Shown here piece after piece: positions 8,741-17,588 of a stretch of DNA of 64,000 nt (the first letter of the stretch is position 1; each line of letters begins with the position of its first letter). The notes below the pieces were generated by a model. That model had not been told where the DNA came from. It saw only the letters and a list, made by a program, of their open reading frames with translations, and did not search any database. The DNA lies in assembly GCF_016937535.1 (NCBI RefSeq), contig NZ_JAFHKK010000003.1:1-64000 (forward strand), read 5' to 3'. The position numbers were made by a program, and so were the translations under genes. This DNA comes from Sulfurospirillum tamanense (GTDB lineage: Bacteria; Campylobacterota; Campylobacteria; Campylobacterales; Campylobacteraceae).

Positions 8741-10988
8741 TGCCCTGCTTCGCGAGGGTGTCAGTCGTCGTAACTTCCTCAAAGGGCTACTCGCCAGCGG
8801 TGCCGTGGCATCGTTTCCTGGTGGCGCATTGGCCGCAGAGCCTTATGTGGACACCAAAATCCCCTTTACGGGCAAAAAAAGCTACACCACGTTTCGCAAC
8901 GCCTGTCCTCGCAACTGCTACGACACCTGTAGCATCAAAACGTTCGTCAAAGACGGCGTGATTCAGTTTATCGAAGGAGCCAAAGAGTCCACATTTACCA
9001 ACGGTGGCACCTGTGTCAAAGGCAACTCGTATGTCAGACGTGTCTACTCTCCCGACCGCATCAAATACCCTATGATGCAAGTAGGTGGCAAAGGTTCAGG
9101 TACATGGAAACGCATCAGTTGGGATGAAGCCATGGATACCATCGCCAAAAAATTGCTTGCTATCAAAAAAGAGGACGGCCACCTACTCGGAGCCGCGCTC
9201 ACAAAATACTCTGGCAACTTTGGTATCACCCATTACGGCGTTGAGGGCATGTTTAGCTCCATCGGCTACACCACACGCTTTGCTGGAACTCCTTGTTGGC
9301 CTGCAGGCATCGATGCCCAAAACCTCGACATGGGCGCCATGTGGTGCAATGACCCCGAAGAGATGAAAGACAGTAAGTACATCATCCTCTGGGGCGCAAA
9401 TCCAGCAGCTAACTCCGTACACTCCATGAAGTACATTTTTGAAGCCAAGAAAAAAGGGGCAAAGGTCGTTGTCATCGATCCCGTTTTCACCGAAGCGGCC
9501 TCTAAAGCAAGCGAGTGGATTCAAGTTAAAGTAGGCTCTGATGGCCTTTTGGCCCTTGGTATGGCTAAAATCATCATCGATGCTAATATGCACGATAAAG
9601 AATGGCTTGCCAAAAACACCAAAGGCTACAAAGAGTTCAAAGCCTACCTTGACACCATCAACCTTCGTGATGTCGCTGAAACTTCAGGGCTTTCGCTAGA
9701 ACTCATTAGCCAAATCGCCCTAGAATTTGCCAAAGCAGACCCCGCTACCATCTGGTCAGGCTACGGTTTGCAACGCCACACCAACGGCGGCTCTATGATA
9801 CGCGCCATTGACGCCCTAGTTGCTATCACCGGAAACATCGGCAAATACGCGGGAGGCTCTCGCTACGGACACCTTGACACGTGGGGTTTTAACTACCACG
9901 CCATGAGCATGGAAAAACCCGCAGGAAGCGTGGGATATGTGGGCGGCAAACGCATGGGAGAGTTTGGCCATGGCGCAGCAGGCGAAGAGAAACCTGATTA
10001 CGATGACCGCTACCTCAACATCAACAAAACCGCGCGTGAAATCTTAAATTCTGACCCTAAGGTACGGCTTTTATGGGTAGCGTGTAAAAATACCTTTGCT
10101 CAAGATTTTGACCGAAACCTTCTCATTGAAGCGTTTAAATCCCTAGAGATGGTGGTGGTTGTAGACGAATTTTTCAACGAAACCACCAAGTGGGCCGACA
10201 TCGTCTTGCCTGTCACTACACAATTTGAAGAGTACGATGTCAATGTCTCTTACTGGCATTACTGGCTCAGTATCAACGAACAAGCCATCAAACCCCTTCA
10301 TGAAGCCAAAAACGACCTAGAAATCGCCGCGTTGCTTTCTAAAAAACTAAATGCGCTAGAAAAAGGCTCTTGTACCTTCCCTGAATACGTCGATACCAAA
10401 CAGTGGACCGCCAAAGAGTTTAATGCGGGCATCTACGAGAAGTTTGGCATCAGCTCTTGGGAAGAGCTTAAAAACGGCCCTGTGAAAGCAAAGCCAGTCA
10501 TCCCTTACGCCGATGGCAAGTTTTTTACTCCTAGCGGAAAGTATGAGTTTTATTCTGAAACCTCAAAAGAGTATGGTTGGAAAGCACTGCCTGAGTACGT
10601 AGAAGTGCGAAAGCCTTACGACAAATTCCGTCTTACCACGCCACACAGCCGCTTTAGTCTTCACTCTCAGTTTCAAAACCTTGACTGGATGGAAGAATTT
10701 AACGCAGAACCGTTTGTCTACATCAACACCAAAGATGCGACCGACAAGCGCGTAGAAACGGGCGATATTGTAGCGGTCTTTAGCAAGGTTGGCTTATTGC
10801 GCGTTAAAGCAAAAGTCACCGACAATGTCCCCTCTGGCACCGTGATGATGTACGAGCAATGGTTCAATAACAACATTTACAATGTCAACGAACTGGTGGA
10901 TGACACCTCTTCAGACATGGGTGCGTTTAAAACGGGTGCGCCGGGCGTTGCCTTACACGATGCCTATGTTAACTTTAGAAAAATTTAA
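8715..10988 (+). CDS. Tat-exported molybdopterin oxidoreductase, catalytic subunit (DMSO reductase family)
   Basis: 757 residues. The twin-arginine leader SRRNFLKGLLASG ends at ALAAEP. A [4Fe-4S] site follows (CPRNCYDTC and GGTCVKGNSYVRR), then the molybdopterin-binding body and the C-terminal dinucleotide-binding domain. AAGGAGA precedes the chosen ATG, which lies inside the end of torD. The candidate Mo-ligand region is around GTPCWPAGIDAQ; a cysteine there would suit the polysulfide/thiosulfate/arsenate branch more than the serine-liganded DMSO enzymes, but I cannot align it. The substrate is therefore open. A periplasmic cytochrome and a four-cluster Fe-S subunit are encoded alongside. 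Confidence 0.85.
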   Translation: MSTHPSPVDALLREGVSRRNFLKGLLASGAVASFPGGALAAEPYVDTKIPFTGKKSYTTFRNACPRNCYDTCSIKTFVKDGVIQFIEGAKESTFTNGGTCVKGNSYVRRVYSPDRIKYPMMQVGGKGSGTWKRISWDEAMDTIAKKLLAIKKEDGHLLGAALTKYSGNFGITHYGVEGMFSSIGYTTRFAGTPCWPAGIDAQNLDMGAMWCNDPEEMKDSKYIILWGANPAANSVHSMKYIFEAKKKGAKVVVIDPVFTEAASKASEWIQVKVGSDGLLALGMAKIIIDANMHDKEWLAKNTKGYKEFKAYLDTINLRDVAETSGLSLELISQIALEFAKADPATIWSGYGLQRHTNGGSMIRAIDALVAITGNIGKYAGGSRYGHLDTWGFNYHAMSMEKPAGSVGYVGGKRMGEFGHGAAGEEKPDYDDRYLNINKTAREILNSDPKVRLLWVACKNTFAQDFDRNLLIEAFKSLEMVVVVDEFFNETTKWADIVLPVTTQFEEYDVNVSYWHYWLSINEQAIKPLHEAKNDLEIAALLSKKLNALEKGSCTFPEYVDTKQWTAKEFNAGIYEKFGISSWEELKNGPVKAKPVIPYADGKFFTPSGKYEFYSETSKEYGWKALPEYVEVRKPYDKFRLTTPHSRFSLHSQFQNLDWMEEFNAEPFVYINTKDATDKRVETGDIVAVFSKVGLLRVKAKVTDNVPSGTVMMYEQWFNNNIYNVNELVDDTSSDMGAFKTGAPGVALHDAYVNFRKI

Positions 10989-10999
10989 AAGGATTACGC

Positions 11000-11629
11000 A
11001 TGCAAAAAGCATTTTTAGTCGATAGCAGCATCTGCTTAGGCTGCAACACCTGTGCGATGGCCTGTAAAAACCAATACCACCAAGACAATGGCATTGCGTG
11101 GAGAAAGGTGCGTGAAATTGGTGGCGAAACATACCGTGAGGACCAAAACAACTTTCTTCCCACTGTCACCTGGTACGCCAAAGCGCCACAAGCCCAAATG
11201 CCCGAGGAGCGGTACTATTTCTCCCTCGCGTGCAACCACTGCGAAAACCCTGCGTGCGTAGAAGTCTGTCCTGCGGGCGCACAAACCAAGGACCCTATCA
11301 CAGGAATCGTCAAGCACGACCAAGAACTGTGCATTGGGTGTAAGGGGTGTGTATTGGCCTGTCCTTTTGGGGCGTCCAAATACAACGAACGCTTAGGTAA
11401 ATCAGAAAAATGTAGCATGTGCTGGGAGCGACAAGATGAGGGATTACTCCCCGCTTGTGTTCAATCGTGCCCAACAGGCTCCATTGCGCTCATTGACATC
11501 CATGACCCAGCTTATGCAAATGCAGGCACCACCGACCCCCTTGGCATTGATTACGCCATCGGCTCTTCTACAAAGCCTTCCACGCGCTTTGTGCATCCTA
11601 GCTTGCCTGCTAAGATGCACAGGCTCTAA
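11000..11629 (+). CDS. Four-cluster [4Fe-4S] electron-transfer subunit (DmsB/PsrB type)
   Basis: 209 residues with four cysteine clusters in the usual order: CLGCNTCAMACK, CNHCENPACVEVC, CIGCKGCVLAC, and CSMC paired with CVQSCPTGS. This is the electron-transfer subunit of the preceding catalytic protein. It has no leader of its own and would be exported with its partner. No DmsC/NrfD-type membrane anchor gene follows. Confidence 0.9.
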   Translation: MQKAFLVDSSICLGCNTCAMACKNQYHQDNGIAWRKVREIGGETYREDQNNFLPTVTWYAKAPQAQMPEERYYFSLACNHCENPACVEVCPAGAQTKDPITGIVKHDQELCIGCKGCVLACPFGASKYNERLGKSEKCSMCWERQDEGLLPACVQSCPTGSIALIDIHDPAYANAGTTDPLGIDYAIGSSTKPSTRFVHPSLPAKMHRL

Positions 11630-11639
11630 GAAGCCTCCC

Positions 11640-11996
11640 ATGAAACAGTGGATTTTTATACTGCTCGTGGGATTTTTACCACTCTGGGGAGAAGAAGCCT
11701 CCCCAGGGGCCTGTCCGCTAATCGACATGAAAGAATTTAGTGATTACGCGAAACAAAAAGTGACCATCTCCACGCCCAAAAAAGCGAAAATAGGAGAAAA
11801 TATCGTCACGTTCTCTCTTGAAAAAAACGACTTTCCTTCGGGCTATATGGTTGCAGGCTATGCGGATATTCATGCTTTTTCCGCCCAAACACCGCCTAGC
11901 ATCGTCGATGGCTTTCCTCGCACAACCATCACGCTACACGAAGCAGGAACCTATGAGTTTAGACTAAAATTGAACCTCATTTACAAAAGCAGTTGA
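11640..11996 (+). CDS. Small exported protein of the molybdoenzyme operon, function unknown
   Basis: 118 residues. The N-terminus (MKQWIFILLVGFLPLWG) is a signal peptide. The mature part is beta-rich with a single cysteine just after the leader (GACPLIDMKEF). It begins 11 bases after the Fe-S subunit gene and is probably cotranscribed. The longer open frame upstream shadows the Fe-S gene, so the start at 11640 is preferred. It could be a periplasmic accessory protein; I recognise no family. Confidence 0.65.
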   Translation: MKQWIFILLVGFLPLWGEEASPGACPLIDMKEFSDYAKQKVTISTPKKAKIGENIVTFSLEKNDFPSGYMVAGYADIHAFSAQTPPSIVDGFPRTTITLHEAGTYEFRLKLNLIYKSS

Positions 11997-12008
11997 GGCG
12001 GGATCAAA

Positions 12009-12067
12009 TTTGCCAGTTTGGCAAAACAATCTTTGGTCTTGAAACTTGAAGATAAATAACCTATAAT
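12009..12067 (+). promoter_or_regulatory. Promoter and palindrome upstream of the sensor operon
   Basis: TTTGCCA-GTT-TGGCAAA (12009-12025) is a perfect 7-base inverted repeat. TATAAT (12062-12067) lies 37 bases further on and 20 bases before the start codon. The palindrome has no following T-run, so an operator is more likely than a terminator, although it could also end the upstream operon. Confidence 0.5.
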
Positions 12068-12087
12068 CATTTTTCTAAAGGATGGCG

Positions 12088-12777
12088 ATGGACAAAGCAC
12101 TCAAACTTCAGCTTAAAACCCTTCGCATTTTGTATGCGGAAGACGAACCCAACATCCGTAAACCCATCAGTGACACCTTGCGTTTTTATGTACACAGTGT
12201 CATCGAAGCCCAAGATGGCCAAGAGGCCTATGAGCTTTACCAACTCCACAAACCCGACATCATTCTCTCCGACATCCTCATGCCTAAACTTAGCGGCATC
12301 GAATTTGTCCAAAACGTACGGGCCAAAGACCGCACCACACCCATCGTGCTCATCACTGCTCACACGGAAAAAGAGTATTTACTCAGCGCGGTAAAGCTTC
12401 ACCTGGAGCAGTACCTCATCAAGCCTGTCACTCTTCCTGATTTACTGGGCGTTCTTGAAGCCTGTCTCGCCCAAATCGCGCAGACCCATCCACTGACCCA
12501 CGGCTTGCCAAACGATTATCATTATGACATCGACCACAAGCTTTTAACCCACAAAGGAAAAGAGATTCGCCTGAGCAAAAAACAGATTGATTTTTTAGAA
12601 ATGCTCATCCAAAACCGCCACCGCGTGGTCACCTACGACGAACTTCAATACGAAGTGTGGAAGGACGATGTCATGACCGACAACGCCATTCGTTCTTTAG
12701 TGTTAAGCTTGCGTAAAAAGCTTCCCAAAGACCTCATCGTTAACCTCTCAGGCATCGGATACAAGCTTGAAACGTAG
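12088..12777 (+). CDS. OmpR-family response regulator
   Basis: About 229 residues. The receiver domain has acidic YAEDE near the start, the phosphoacceptor aspartate in LSDILMPKLSG, and a conserved lysine in YLIKPV. The C-terminal winged helix (about 140-228) ends LSGIGYKLE. The ATG at 12088 lies six bases after AAAGG and is preferred over one six bases earlier. Its 3' end overlaps the binding-protein gene, tying it to the sensor that follows, and the adjacent molybdoenzyme operon is its likeliest target. Confidence 0.88.
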   Translation: MDKALKLQLKTLRILYAEDEPNIRKPISDTLRFYVHSVIEAQDGQEAYELYQLHKPDIILSDILMPKLSGIEFVQNVRAKDRTTPIVLITAHTEKEYLLSAVKLHLEQYLIKPVTLPDLLGVLEACLAQIAQTHPLTHGLPNDYHYDIDHKLLTHKGKEIRLSKKQIDFLEMLIQNRHRVVTYDELQYEVWKDDVMTDNAIRSLVLSLRKKLPKDLIVNLSGIGYKLET

Positions 12778-14431
12778 CTTAACGCTTCTTTTTTGCCTTT
12801 TTAGCACCTTGGTAGCCTCGGGCTATCGGTTGGATGATAGCGCTTCTTTGGCCCTTCAAACCCGCCATCCCGACTCACACATCAAGGTTTTTTTACCCAC
12901 CATGCCCTACCTTTACCTCTCCAAACTCGTCAATGGCACCTTAGTGCGCTCCAGTGACTCTTCGCAGGGGTGGGAGTACATGATGGCCCACTCCCACCGT
13001 CAGCTCTCCCCTACGGTGTATGACTTTTTTTTGGTTGAAGGAGCGGTGTTTCAAGATGGCTCGCCCTTTGATGCGGATGCGGTGCTTGAGAACTTTGCGT
13101 CCATGCGCAAAAGCCCTTTTCGGTATTCTGATTTGTTTTCGCGTTTGGACCGTGTTGAGAAGATTTCCCCTTTACATGTAAGGTTTACGCTCACTCAGCC
13201 TTATGAACTGTTTATGTTTGATTTGACCATGGTCAACCTCTACACCAGTACCTACCTAGAACACTACGGCTGGGGATTCAAAGGCGCTTCGACGTCCAAT
13301 AGCATGAAACACCCCGGACCCTACGGACTTGGGCCTTACATTCTCAAAGAAGGGTTTGCTACGGGTGGGGAGCAAACCCCCGTCATTGAACTAGAAGCCA
13401 ACCCGCACTACTATGACCCGCGCTTGCCCTACATCCAAAAAATCACTATCTACACCGAACTTGGTACCGAAGCGGTCTTAGAGGCTGCGCTGGAGAGGGA
13501 GGGCAGCTTAGACATCGCACCCATTCCTTTTAACCGCAAAACCGAAGCCGTGCTTTCCCCTTACGCCAAACTCATCACCCATCCCTCAACCCACAACATT
13601 TCGGTTTATTTCAACATGCTCAAACCCCGTGGCGTGCTAAAGGACAAAGCCGTACGCATCGCGCTCAATGAGGCCATCAACCAAGAAAATCTTTTAAAGT
13701 TTGTCTACAAAAACGAAGGGCGCATCGCCCCCACTGCCGCCACACGCAACTACGCCTCGGTGGAAACAGCCACCCAAGACTTGCCCACCCACTTTGAACG
13801 CGCCGCGGCGGCGCCTGATGCGAAAGAACGCACCAAAAAACGGCGAGAGATTTTAGAAGGGCTAACCCTAAAAGTGTACACCCTTGAGCGCTTTATGTTT
13901 TTATGGAAAGGCATCGAATACCAACTGAGCCAATACGGCGTACGCCTTGAGTACGAAACCACCACCAGCGAAAAAGAGCTGTACGCCCAACTGCTCACCA
14001 ACCGTGAAAGCCCAAAAAACTGGGATATTTTAGCGTGGGGGAATGATGACTGGTGCAGTAACCACCCGTGGACGGTCTTTTTTAATTACCGTACTGATGA
14101 TGTGTGGTCGACCATCGACGAAGATGCGCCCCTCCAAGGGTTACTGCAAGAGTTTTTCACTCTGCCGTACAATTCCCCTGCCTTTGTCCAAAGTGTGGGA
14201 CGCATCACCAAGCGAGCGTACGAGGAAGCTTACATGCTCTTTGTACCCTCACCCAACATCGTCTTAGCGGTCAATAAAGAAGTCAGTTACACCCCCTCCG
14301 CGGTGTTACTCATGCCCTTATGGGAAGCAAAAATCACCCCTTACCATTGGTCGATTCGCCAAGGCGCATACCCAAGTGCTAGGCATTTGCCCATCCGCCC
14401 TAACGCGCACCTTTTTGAAGAAAGGCCCTAA
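12767..14431 (+). CDS. Periplasmic solute-binding protein, SBP_bac_5 family, probable sensor partner
   Basis: 554 residues from a TTG inside the end of the regulator gene. A signal peptide is visible (LTLLFCLFSTLVASG). The body has the family pattern (YDFFLVEGAVFQDGSPFDAD, VRIALNEAINQE) of peptide/nickel-binding ABC proteins such as DppA and NikA. No permease or ATPase gene is nearby. The gene is sandwiched without gaps between a response regulator and a histidine kinase, so it probably delivers a ligand signal to the kinase rather than feeding a transporter. It holds one TTACATGTAA copy (13172-13181). Confidence 0.82.
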   Translation: MKRSLTLLFCLFSTLVASGYRLDDSASLALQTRHPDSHIKVFLPTMPYLYLSKLVNGTLVRSSDSSQGWEYMMAHSHRQLSPTVYDFFLVEGAVFQDGSPFDADAVLENFASMRKSPFRYSDLFSRLDRVEKISPLHVRFTLTQPYELFMFDLTMVNLYTSTYLEHYGWGFKGASTSNSMKHPGPYGLGPYILKEGFATGGEQTPVIELEANPHYYDPRLPYIQKITIYTELGTEAVLEAALEREGSLDIAPIPFNRKTEAVLSPYAKLITHPSTHNISVYFNMLKPRGVLKDKAVRIALNEAINQENLLKFVYKNEGRIAPTAATRNYASVETATQDLPTHFERAAAAPDAKERTKKRREILEGLTLKVYTLERFMFLWKGIEYQLSQYGVRLEYETTTSEKELYAQLLTNRESPKNWDILAWGNDDWCSNHPWTVFFNYRTDDVWSTIDEDAPLQGLLQEFFTLPYNSPAFVQSVGRITKRAYEEAYMLFVPSPNIVLAVNKEVSYTPSAVLLMPLWEAKITPYHWSIRQGAYPSARHLPIRPNAHLFEERP

Positions 14432-16087
14432 GTGTCGTACCTTCGCATTCGCACCAAGTTTATCCTCATTGGCGCTATCGGGTTTTTGACCCTCTTGTCC
14501 TTAGTGGGCTTGGCCTTTAACATCGGCAGGCTTGGCATTGACAGCCTTGACCACGTGTTTCAAGACTCCAAAAATGTCCAAACCCTTCAGCAAGAGTTCA
14601 TCGCCCCTTTGTTTTACCTCAGAGAGCTTTCTCTCTCTCTTGTGGTTGCACCCAATGAAGATTTTCGCCAAGAAATCGAAAGGGCGCTAGAGCCTCTGCT
14701 TGGCACCTTGGATGCAAAAATGAGCGCCCAAGAAGAGGTCATCGCCAAAGAGTGGCGCGCCTACAAAACCCAACTTGCCCAAACCCGCACGTTTATCCAT
14801 GAAGACTTTGAAGAGGGGGCATTTATCAACGCAAATACGGGAGAGCGCGAACAATTTTACGTGCTTGCCTCGGCCTTACAAAAAGCCCAAGCAAAACAGC
14901 TTGATACCTCTTCTAATACCTACTTAGACGCCAAAGAAAGGATTGACAACACCCGCTGGACCATTGTCATCATCTCCGTCCTTTTAAGCCTTTTGAGCCT
15001 TACTCTTGGGTGGTTGGTGATTCGCAAGATTGCCCTGAGCATTGAGCGGGTAAAGTCGGGATTGCTCGAGTTTTTTGAGTTTTTTAAACACAAAACCATG
15101 ACCAAAAAACCCATCGCCATCGCCCTTGACTCCCACGATGAGTTGGGAGAAATGGCGCGGGCCATCAACGTGGAAATCGACGCGGCCAAAGACGCGCTCA
15201 AACAAGACATGGAGTTCATCGAATCTGCGACCCAAATGCTCCAAGCCCTCAAAGGCGGGGATTTGCAAAAACGCCTTGACGCACAGGCCAAAACCCATGA
15301 ACTCAATGCGCTCAAAGAAGTTATCAATCACATGGTGGATGATTTGGAGCACAAAATCCAACAAGAAATCAGCCGCCGCACCGACCAAGAAAAACTCCTC
15401 ATCCAACAATCAAAACTCGCCTCCATGGGAAATATGATTGGCAATATCGCCCACCAATGGCGTCAACCTCTTGGGGAGCTAAACGCCATCTTGATGAACC
15501 TAGAAACCCGCCACAAATTTAACCAATTTGACGGGGCATTTTTGGAGCATTGCGTGAAAGAGTGCAACACCATCACCGCGTACATGTCCCGCACCATCAC
15601 GGACTTTCAAAACTTTTTTAAACCTTCTAAAACCAAAGAGTTTTTCAACGTGGTCACCGCGTGCAAGAGTGCGGGGGGCATCCTTGCCTCTTCCCTAAAG
15701 CACCACAACATCGCCCTAGAGTGGGACATCGTCAAAGAGTACGAAGTGCTTGGCTACCCCAATGAATTTTCCCAAGCCTTTTTAAACATCCTCTCCAACG
15801 CCAAAGACGCGCTCACCTCACGCCTCATTGCGCGGCCAAAAATCCGCATCAGCATCAGTGAAGGCGCCCAGTGCGTGCTCATCAGAGTGGAAGACAACGC
15901 AGGCGGCATCCAAGAGGAGCATTTGGAGCGGGTGTTTGAGCCTTACTTTACGACCAAACATGCCAAGCAAGGTACGGGCATCGGGCTGTACATGTGCAAA
16001 ACCATCATCGAAAACAATATGGATGGCTACCTCAACGTAGCCAACACGCCCGAGGGCGCGTGCTTTACTATCAAGCTTAACAAATAG
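14432..16087 (+). CDS. Membrane sensor histidine kinase (HAMP type)
   Basis: 551 residues, GTG start immediately after the upstream stop. Two membrane segments (about 10-30 and 172-195) enclose a periplasmic domain of about 140 residues. HAMP and coiled coil follow, then the phosphoacceptor box GNIAHQWRQPLGELN, an epsilonproteobacterial HxWRQP variant. ATP-binding N, G1 and G2 boxes are present (NILSNAKDAL, VEDNAGGI, GTGIGLYMCK). It likely phosphorylates the OmpR-type regulator at the operon start and listens to the co-encoded periplasmic binding protein. Confidence 0.88.
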   Translation: MSYLRIRTKFILIGAIGFLTLLSLVGLAFNIGRLGIDSLDHVFQDSKNVQTLQQEFIAPLFYLRELSLSLVVAPNEDFRQEIERALEPLLGTLDAKMSAQEEVIAKEWRAYKTQLAQTRTFIHEDFEEGAFINANTGEREQFYVLASALQKAQAKQLDTSSNTYLDAKERIDNTRWTIVIISVLLSLLSLTLGWLVIRKIALSIERVKSGLLEFFEFFKHKTMTKKPIAIALDSHDELGEMARAINVEIDAAKDALKQDMEFIESATQMLQALKGGDLQKRLDAQAKTHELNALKEVINHMVDDLEHKIQQEISRRTDQEKLLIQQSKLASMGNMIGNIAHQWRQPLGELNAILMNLETRHKFNQFDGAFLEHCVKECNTITAYMSRTITDFQNFFKPSKTKEFFNVVTACKSAGGILASSLKHHNIALEWDIVKEYEVLGYPNEFSQAFLNILSNAKDALTSRLIARPKIRISISEGAQCVLIRVEDNAGGIQEEHLERVFEPYFTTKHAKQGTGIGLYMCKTIIENNMDGYLNVANTPEGACFTIKLNK

Positions 16088-16148
16088 CCATTTTTTCCCT
16101 ACGAACCGCGTCAAAAAGGCGGTACACTCTTTTAAAAAAGGAGATCCC

Positions 16149-16658
16149 ATGCGCGCCATGCTTGCTCTGTTTTTGGGTCTTTTTCTAGGCGGTTGCGCCC
16201 AAAGACATCCCGAACTCCCCACGGTCTTACATGTAAACCTTGAACGCTACGCAGGCACATGGTACGAGATAGCCCGTTACGAAAACCGTTTTGAAAAAGG
16301 ATGCATCGGCGCCACAGCCACCTACACCCAAGAAGGAAAGCGCTTGCGTGTGGTAAACCGCTGTTTTGACGCACAGGGCACGCAAATTGGCGAAGCCAAA
16401 GGCGTGGCGAAGCTGGCCTCACCCTTTGACACCGCCAAACTCAAAGTAAGCTTTTTTCGCCCCTTTTACGGCGACTACTGGGTACTAAAGCTAGCGGATG
16501 ATTACCGCTACGCGCTCATCGGCGAACCTTCACGAAAATACTTCTGGATACTCGCCCGCGAAAAAGCCTTACATGTAAAGGACAAAGAAGAGATTTTAGC
16601 CCACATGAAAACCCTAGGCTACGACCCAGAAAAGCTTTTTTGGACGCGGTATCCGTAG
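16149..16658 (+). CDS. blc: Bacterial lipocalin, outer-membrane lipoprotein
   Basis: 169 residues with a lipoprotein leader ending LGGC. The lipocalin signature GTWYEIARYENRFEKGC is followed by VNRCFD, the eight-stranded barrel pattern and a C-terminal TLGYDPEKLFWT. Blc-type proteins bind lysophospholipids or other lipids at the outer membrane. It holds TTACATGTAA copies at 16227 and 16569, both read as LHV. Its final 30 bases are duplicated 666 bases downstream beyond a toxin-antitoxin pair. Confidence 0.9.
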   Translation: MRAMLALFLGLFLGGCAQRHPELPTVLHVNLERYAGTWYEIARYENRFEKGCIGATATYTQEGKRLRVVNRCFDAQGTQIGEAKGVAKLASPFDTAKLKVSFFRPFYGDYWVLKLADDYRYALIGEPSRKYFWILAREKALHVKDKEEILAHMKTLGYDPEKLFWTRYP

Positions 16659-16681
16659 CCTTACATGTAAAGGGTTTTAGC
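16628..16681 (+). repeat. Left copy of a 54-base direct repeat covering the blc 3' end
   Basis: Covers the last codons and stop of blc plus TTACATGTAA at 16661-16670. It matches 17294-17347 with four mismatches in 54 bases. The two copies flank the toxin-antitoxin genes. Confidence 0.9.
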
Positions 16682-16686
16682 GAGGA

Positions 16687-17028
16687 CTAGTCGAGTGCTT
16701 CTAGAATGAGTTGGTCTATTTCTTTTTCGCTTAAGGTTTCAAAGTCACTTTTGTCGTAAATGTAGATAAGGTAGAGTTCGTTGTTGAGGAGCTTTAAATA
16801 GGAGATGAGCCTGTAGCCACCGCTCTTGCCAGTGCGTTTATCGGAATTTGAAATGCGCGCTTTGTAGACGCCACTACCTAAATAAACACCTAAATCCTCT
16901 TCTGTTTTGATGCCATCAACAAAAGCAAGCCAATCTTTGTCGATATTGCGAAACTTTCTTTTTAAATTTTTGACAGCTTTGGCAAAAACGCTGGTGTCTT
17001 TAACAGTCAGGTTATGGAGCGGTTTCAC
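16687..17028 (-). CDS. RelE/ParE-superfamily toxin
   Basis: 113 residues. Basic and compact, with the toxin-fold ending typical of the HigB/RelE family: YKARISNSDKRTGKSGGYR, then LYLIYIYDKSDFETLSEKE. It overlaps the upstream small gene by four bases, the usual antitoxin-toxin layout. Probably a ribosome-dependent mRNA interferase or gyrase poison; the type cannot be decided from sequence alone. The unit is inserted between duplicated blc ends. Confidence 0.78.
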   Translation of the reverse strand: MKPLHNLTVKDTSVFAKAVKNLKRKFRNIDKDWLAFVDGIKTEEDLGVYLGSGVYKARISNSDKRTGKSGGYRLISYLKLLNNELYLIYIYDKSDFETLSEKEIDQLILEALD

Positions 17029-17219
17029 TCGATAACTCTTATTACTTTTGAGCGCCCTTCTTCAATGTCCAACAAGGCTTGCTTGATGTTTTTTTGCAAC
17101 ACCCGAGCCTCTTCTTTGTTTTTGCTTTCAATTTTTACAGCCTTTTTGGGAAGCATATCTAAAAGAACTAAGAATTTATCAAAATAATCATCGCGTATTT
17201 TCAAGGTCAACGTTTTCAT
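17025..17219 (-). CDS. Antitoxin of the RelE/ParE-type pair
   Basis: 64 residues, acidic/basic helical protein (LTLKIRDDYFDKFLVLLDML) of the kind that precedes RelE-like toxins. GAGGA before the ATG and TATAAT on the minus strand at 17258-17263 give it a promoter of its own. Confidence 0.72.
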   Translation of the reverse strand: MKTLTLKIRDDYFDKFLVLLDMLPKKAVKIESKNKEEARVLQKNIKQALLDIEEGRSKVIRVIE

Positions 17220-17257
17220 GTTTAGTCCTCATGTAAAATCAGTCTCAATTTTGAAGG

Positions 17258-17263
17258 ATTATA
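17258..17263 (-). promoter_or_regulatory. -10 element for the toxin-antitoxin pair
   Basis: Perfect TATAAT on the minus strand, 39 bases upstream of the antitoxin start. No clear -35 element. Confidence 0.5.
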
Positions 17264-17293
17264 GCATATTTGCAAAGCCCAAAACGAGGAGCT

Positions 17294-17347
17294 AGAAAAG
17301 CTTTTTTGGACACAGTATCCGTAACCTTACATGTAAAGGGTTTTGGC
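17294..17347 (+). repeat. Right copy of the blc 3'-end direct repeat
   Basis: Repeats 16628-16681 at about 93 percent identity. It still encodes the blc ending (EKLFWTQYP then stop) and carries its own TTACATGTAA at 17327-17336. It is a non-functional fragment of the lipocalin gene. Confidence 0.9.
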
Positions 17348-17419
17348 AAACATCAAGCTACTTTGCCTATAATGTTTTTTCTATAAACTTCATGAAAAAC
17401 AGACACTAGGAAACCTTTG

Positions 17420-17524
17420 ATGTTTGAACAAACCTTTAAAAACATAGATGGCCCAGAAAAAGACCACGCCAACATAAACAACTATAAAGGGATAAAGAAG
17501 CTAGAAAAACTCTCTCATAGATAA
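17420..17524 (+). pseudogene. Scrap of a type I restriction-modification gene (hsdM 5' end)
   Basis: A 34-codon open frame begins MFEQTFKNID, which matches how HsdM methyltransferase subunits commonly start, then diverges (GPEKDHANINNYKGIKKLEK) and stops. It is too short to be functional. It sits in the 370-base stretch between the antitoxin and the next gene and suggests a lost restriction-modification locus. Confidence 0.45.
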
Positions 17525-17588
17525 CAAAACTTCCAAAAAAAAGTTTGTGAATATACGAGATAAAAATTATTGAGGATAGTTTTAACAA

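Noticed and set aside
12009-12025. Rho-independent terminator after the molybdoenzyme operon
   Set aside because: The stem is perfect but no T-run follows, so an operator is equally likely; kept only as a regulatory palindrome.
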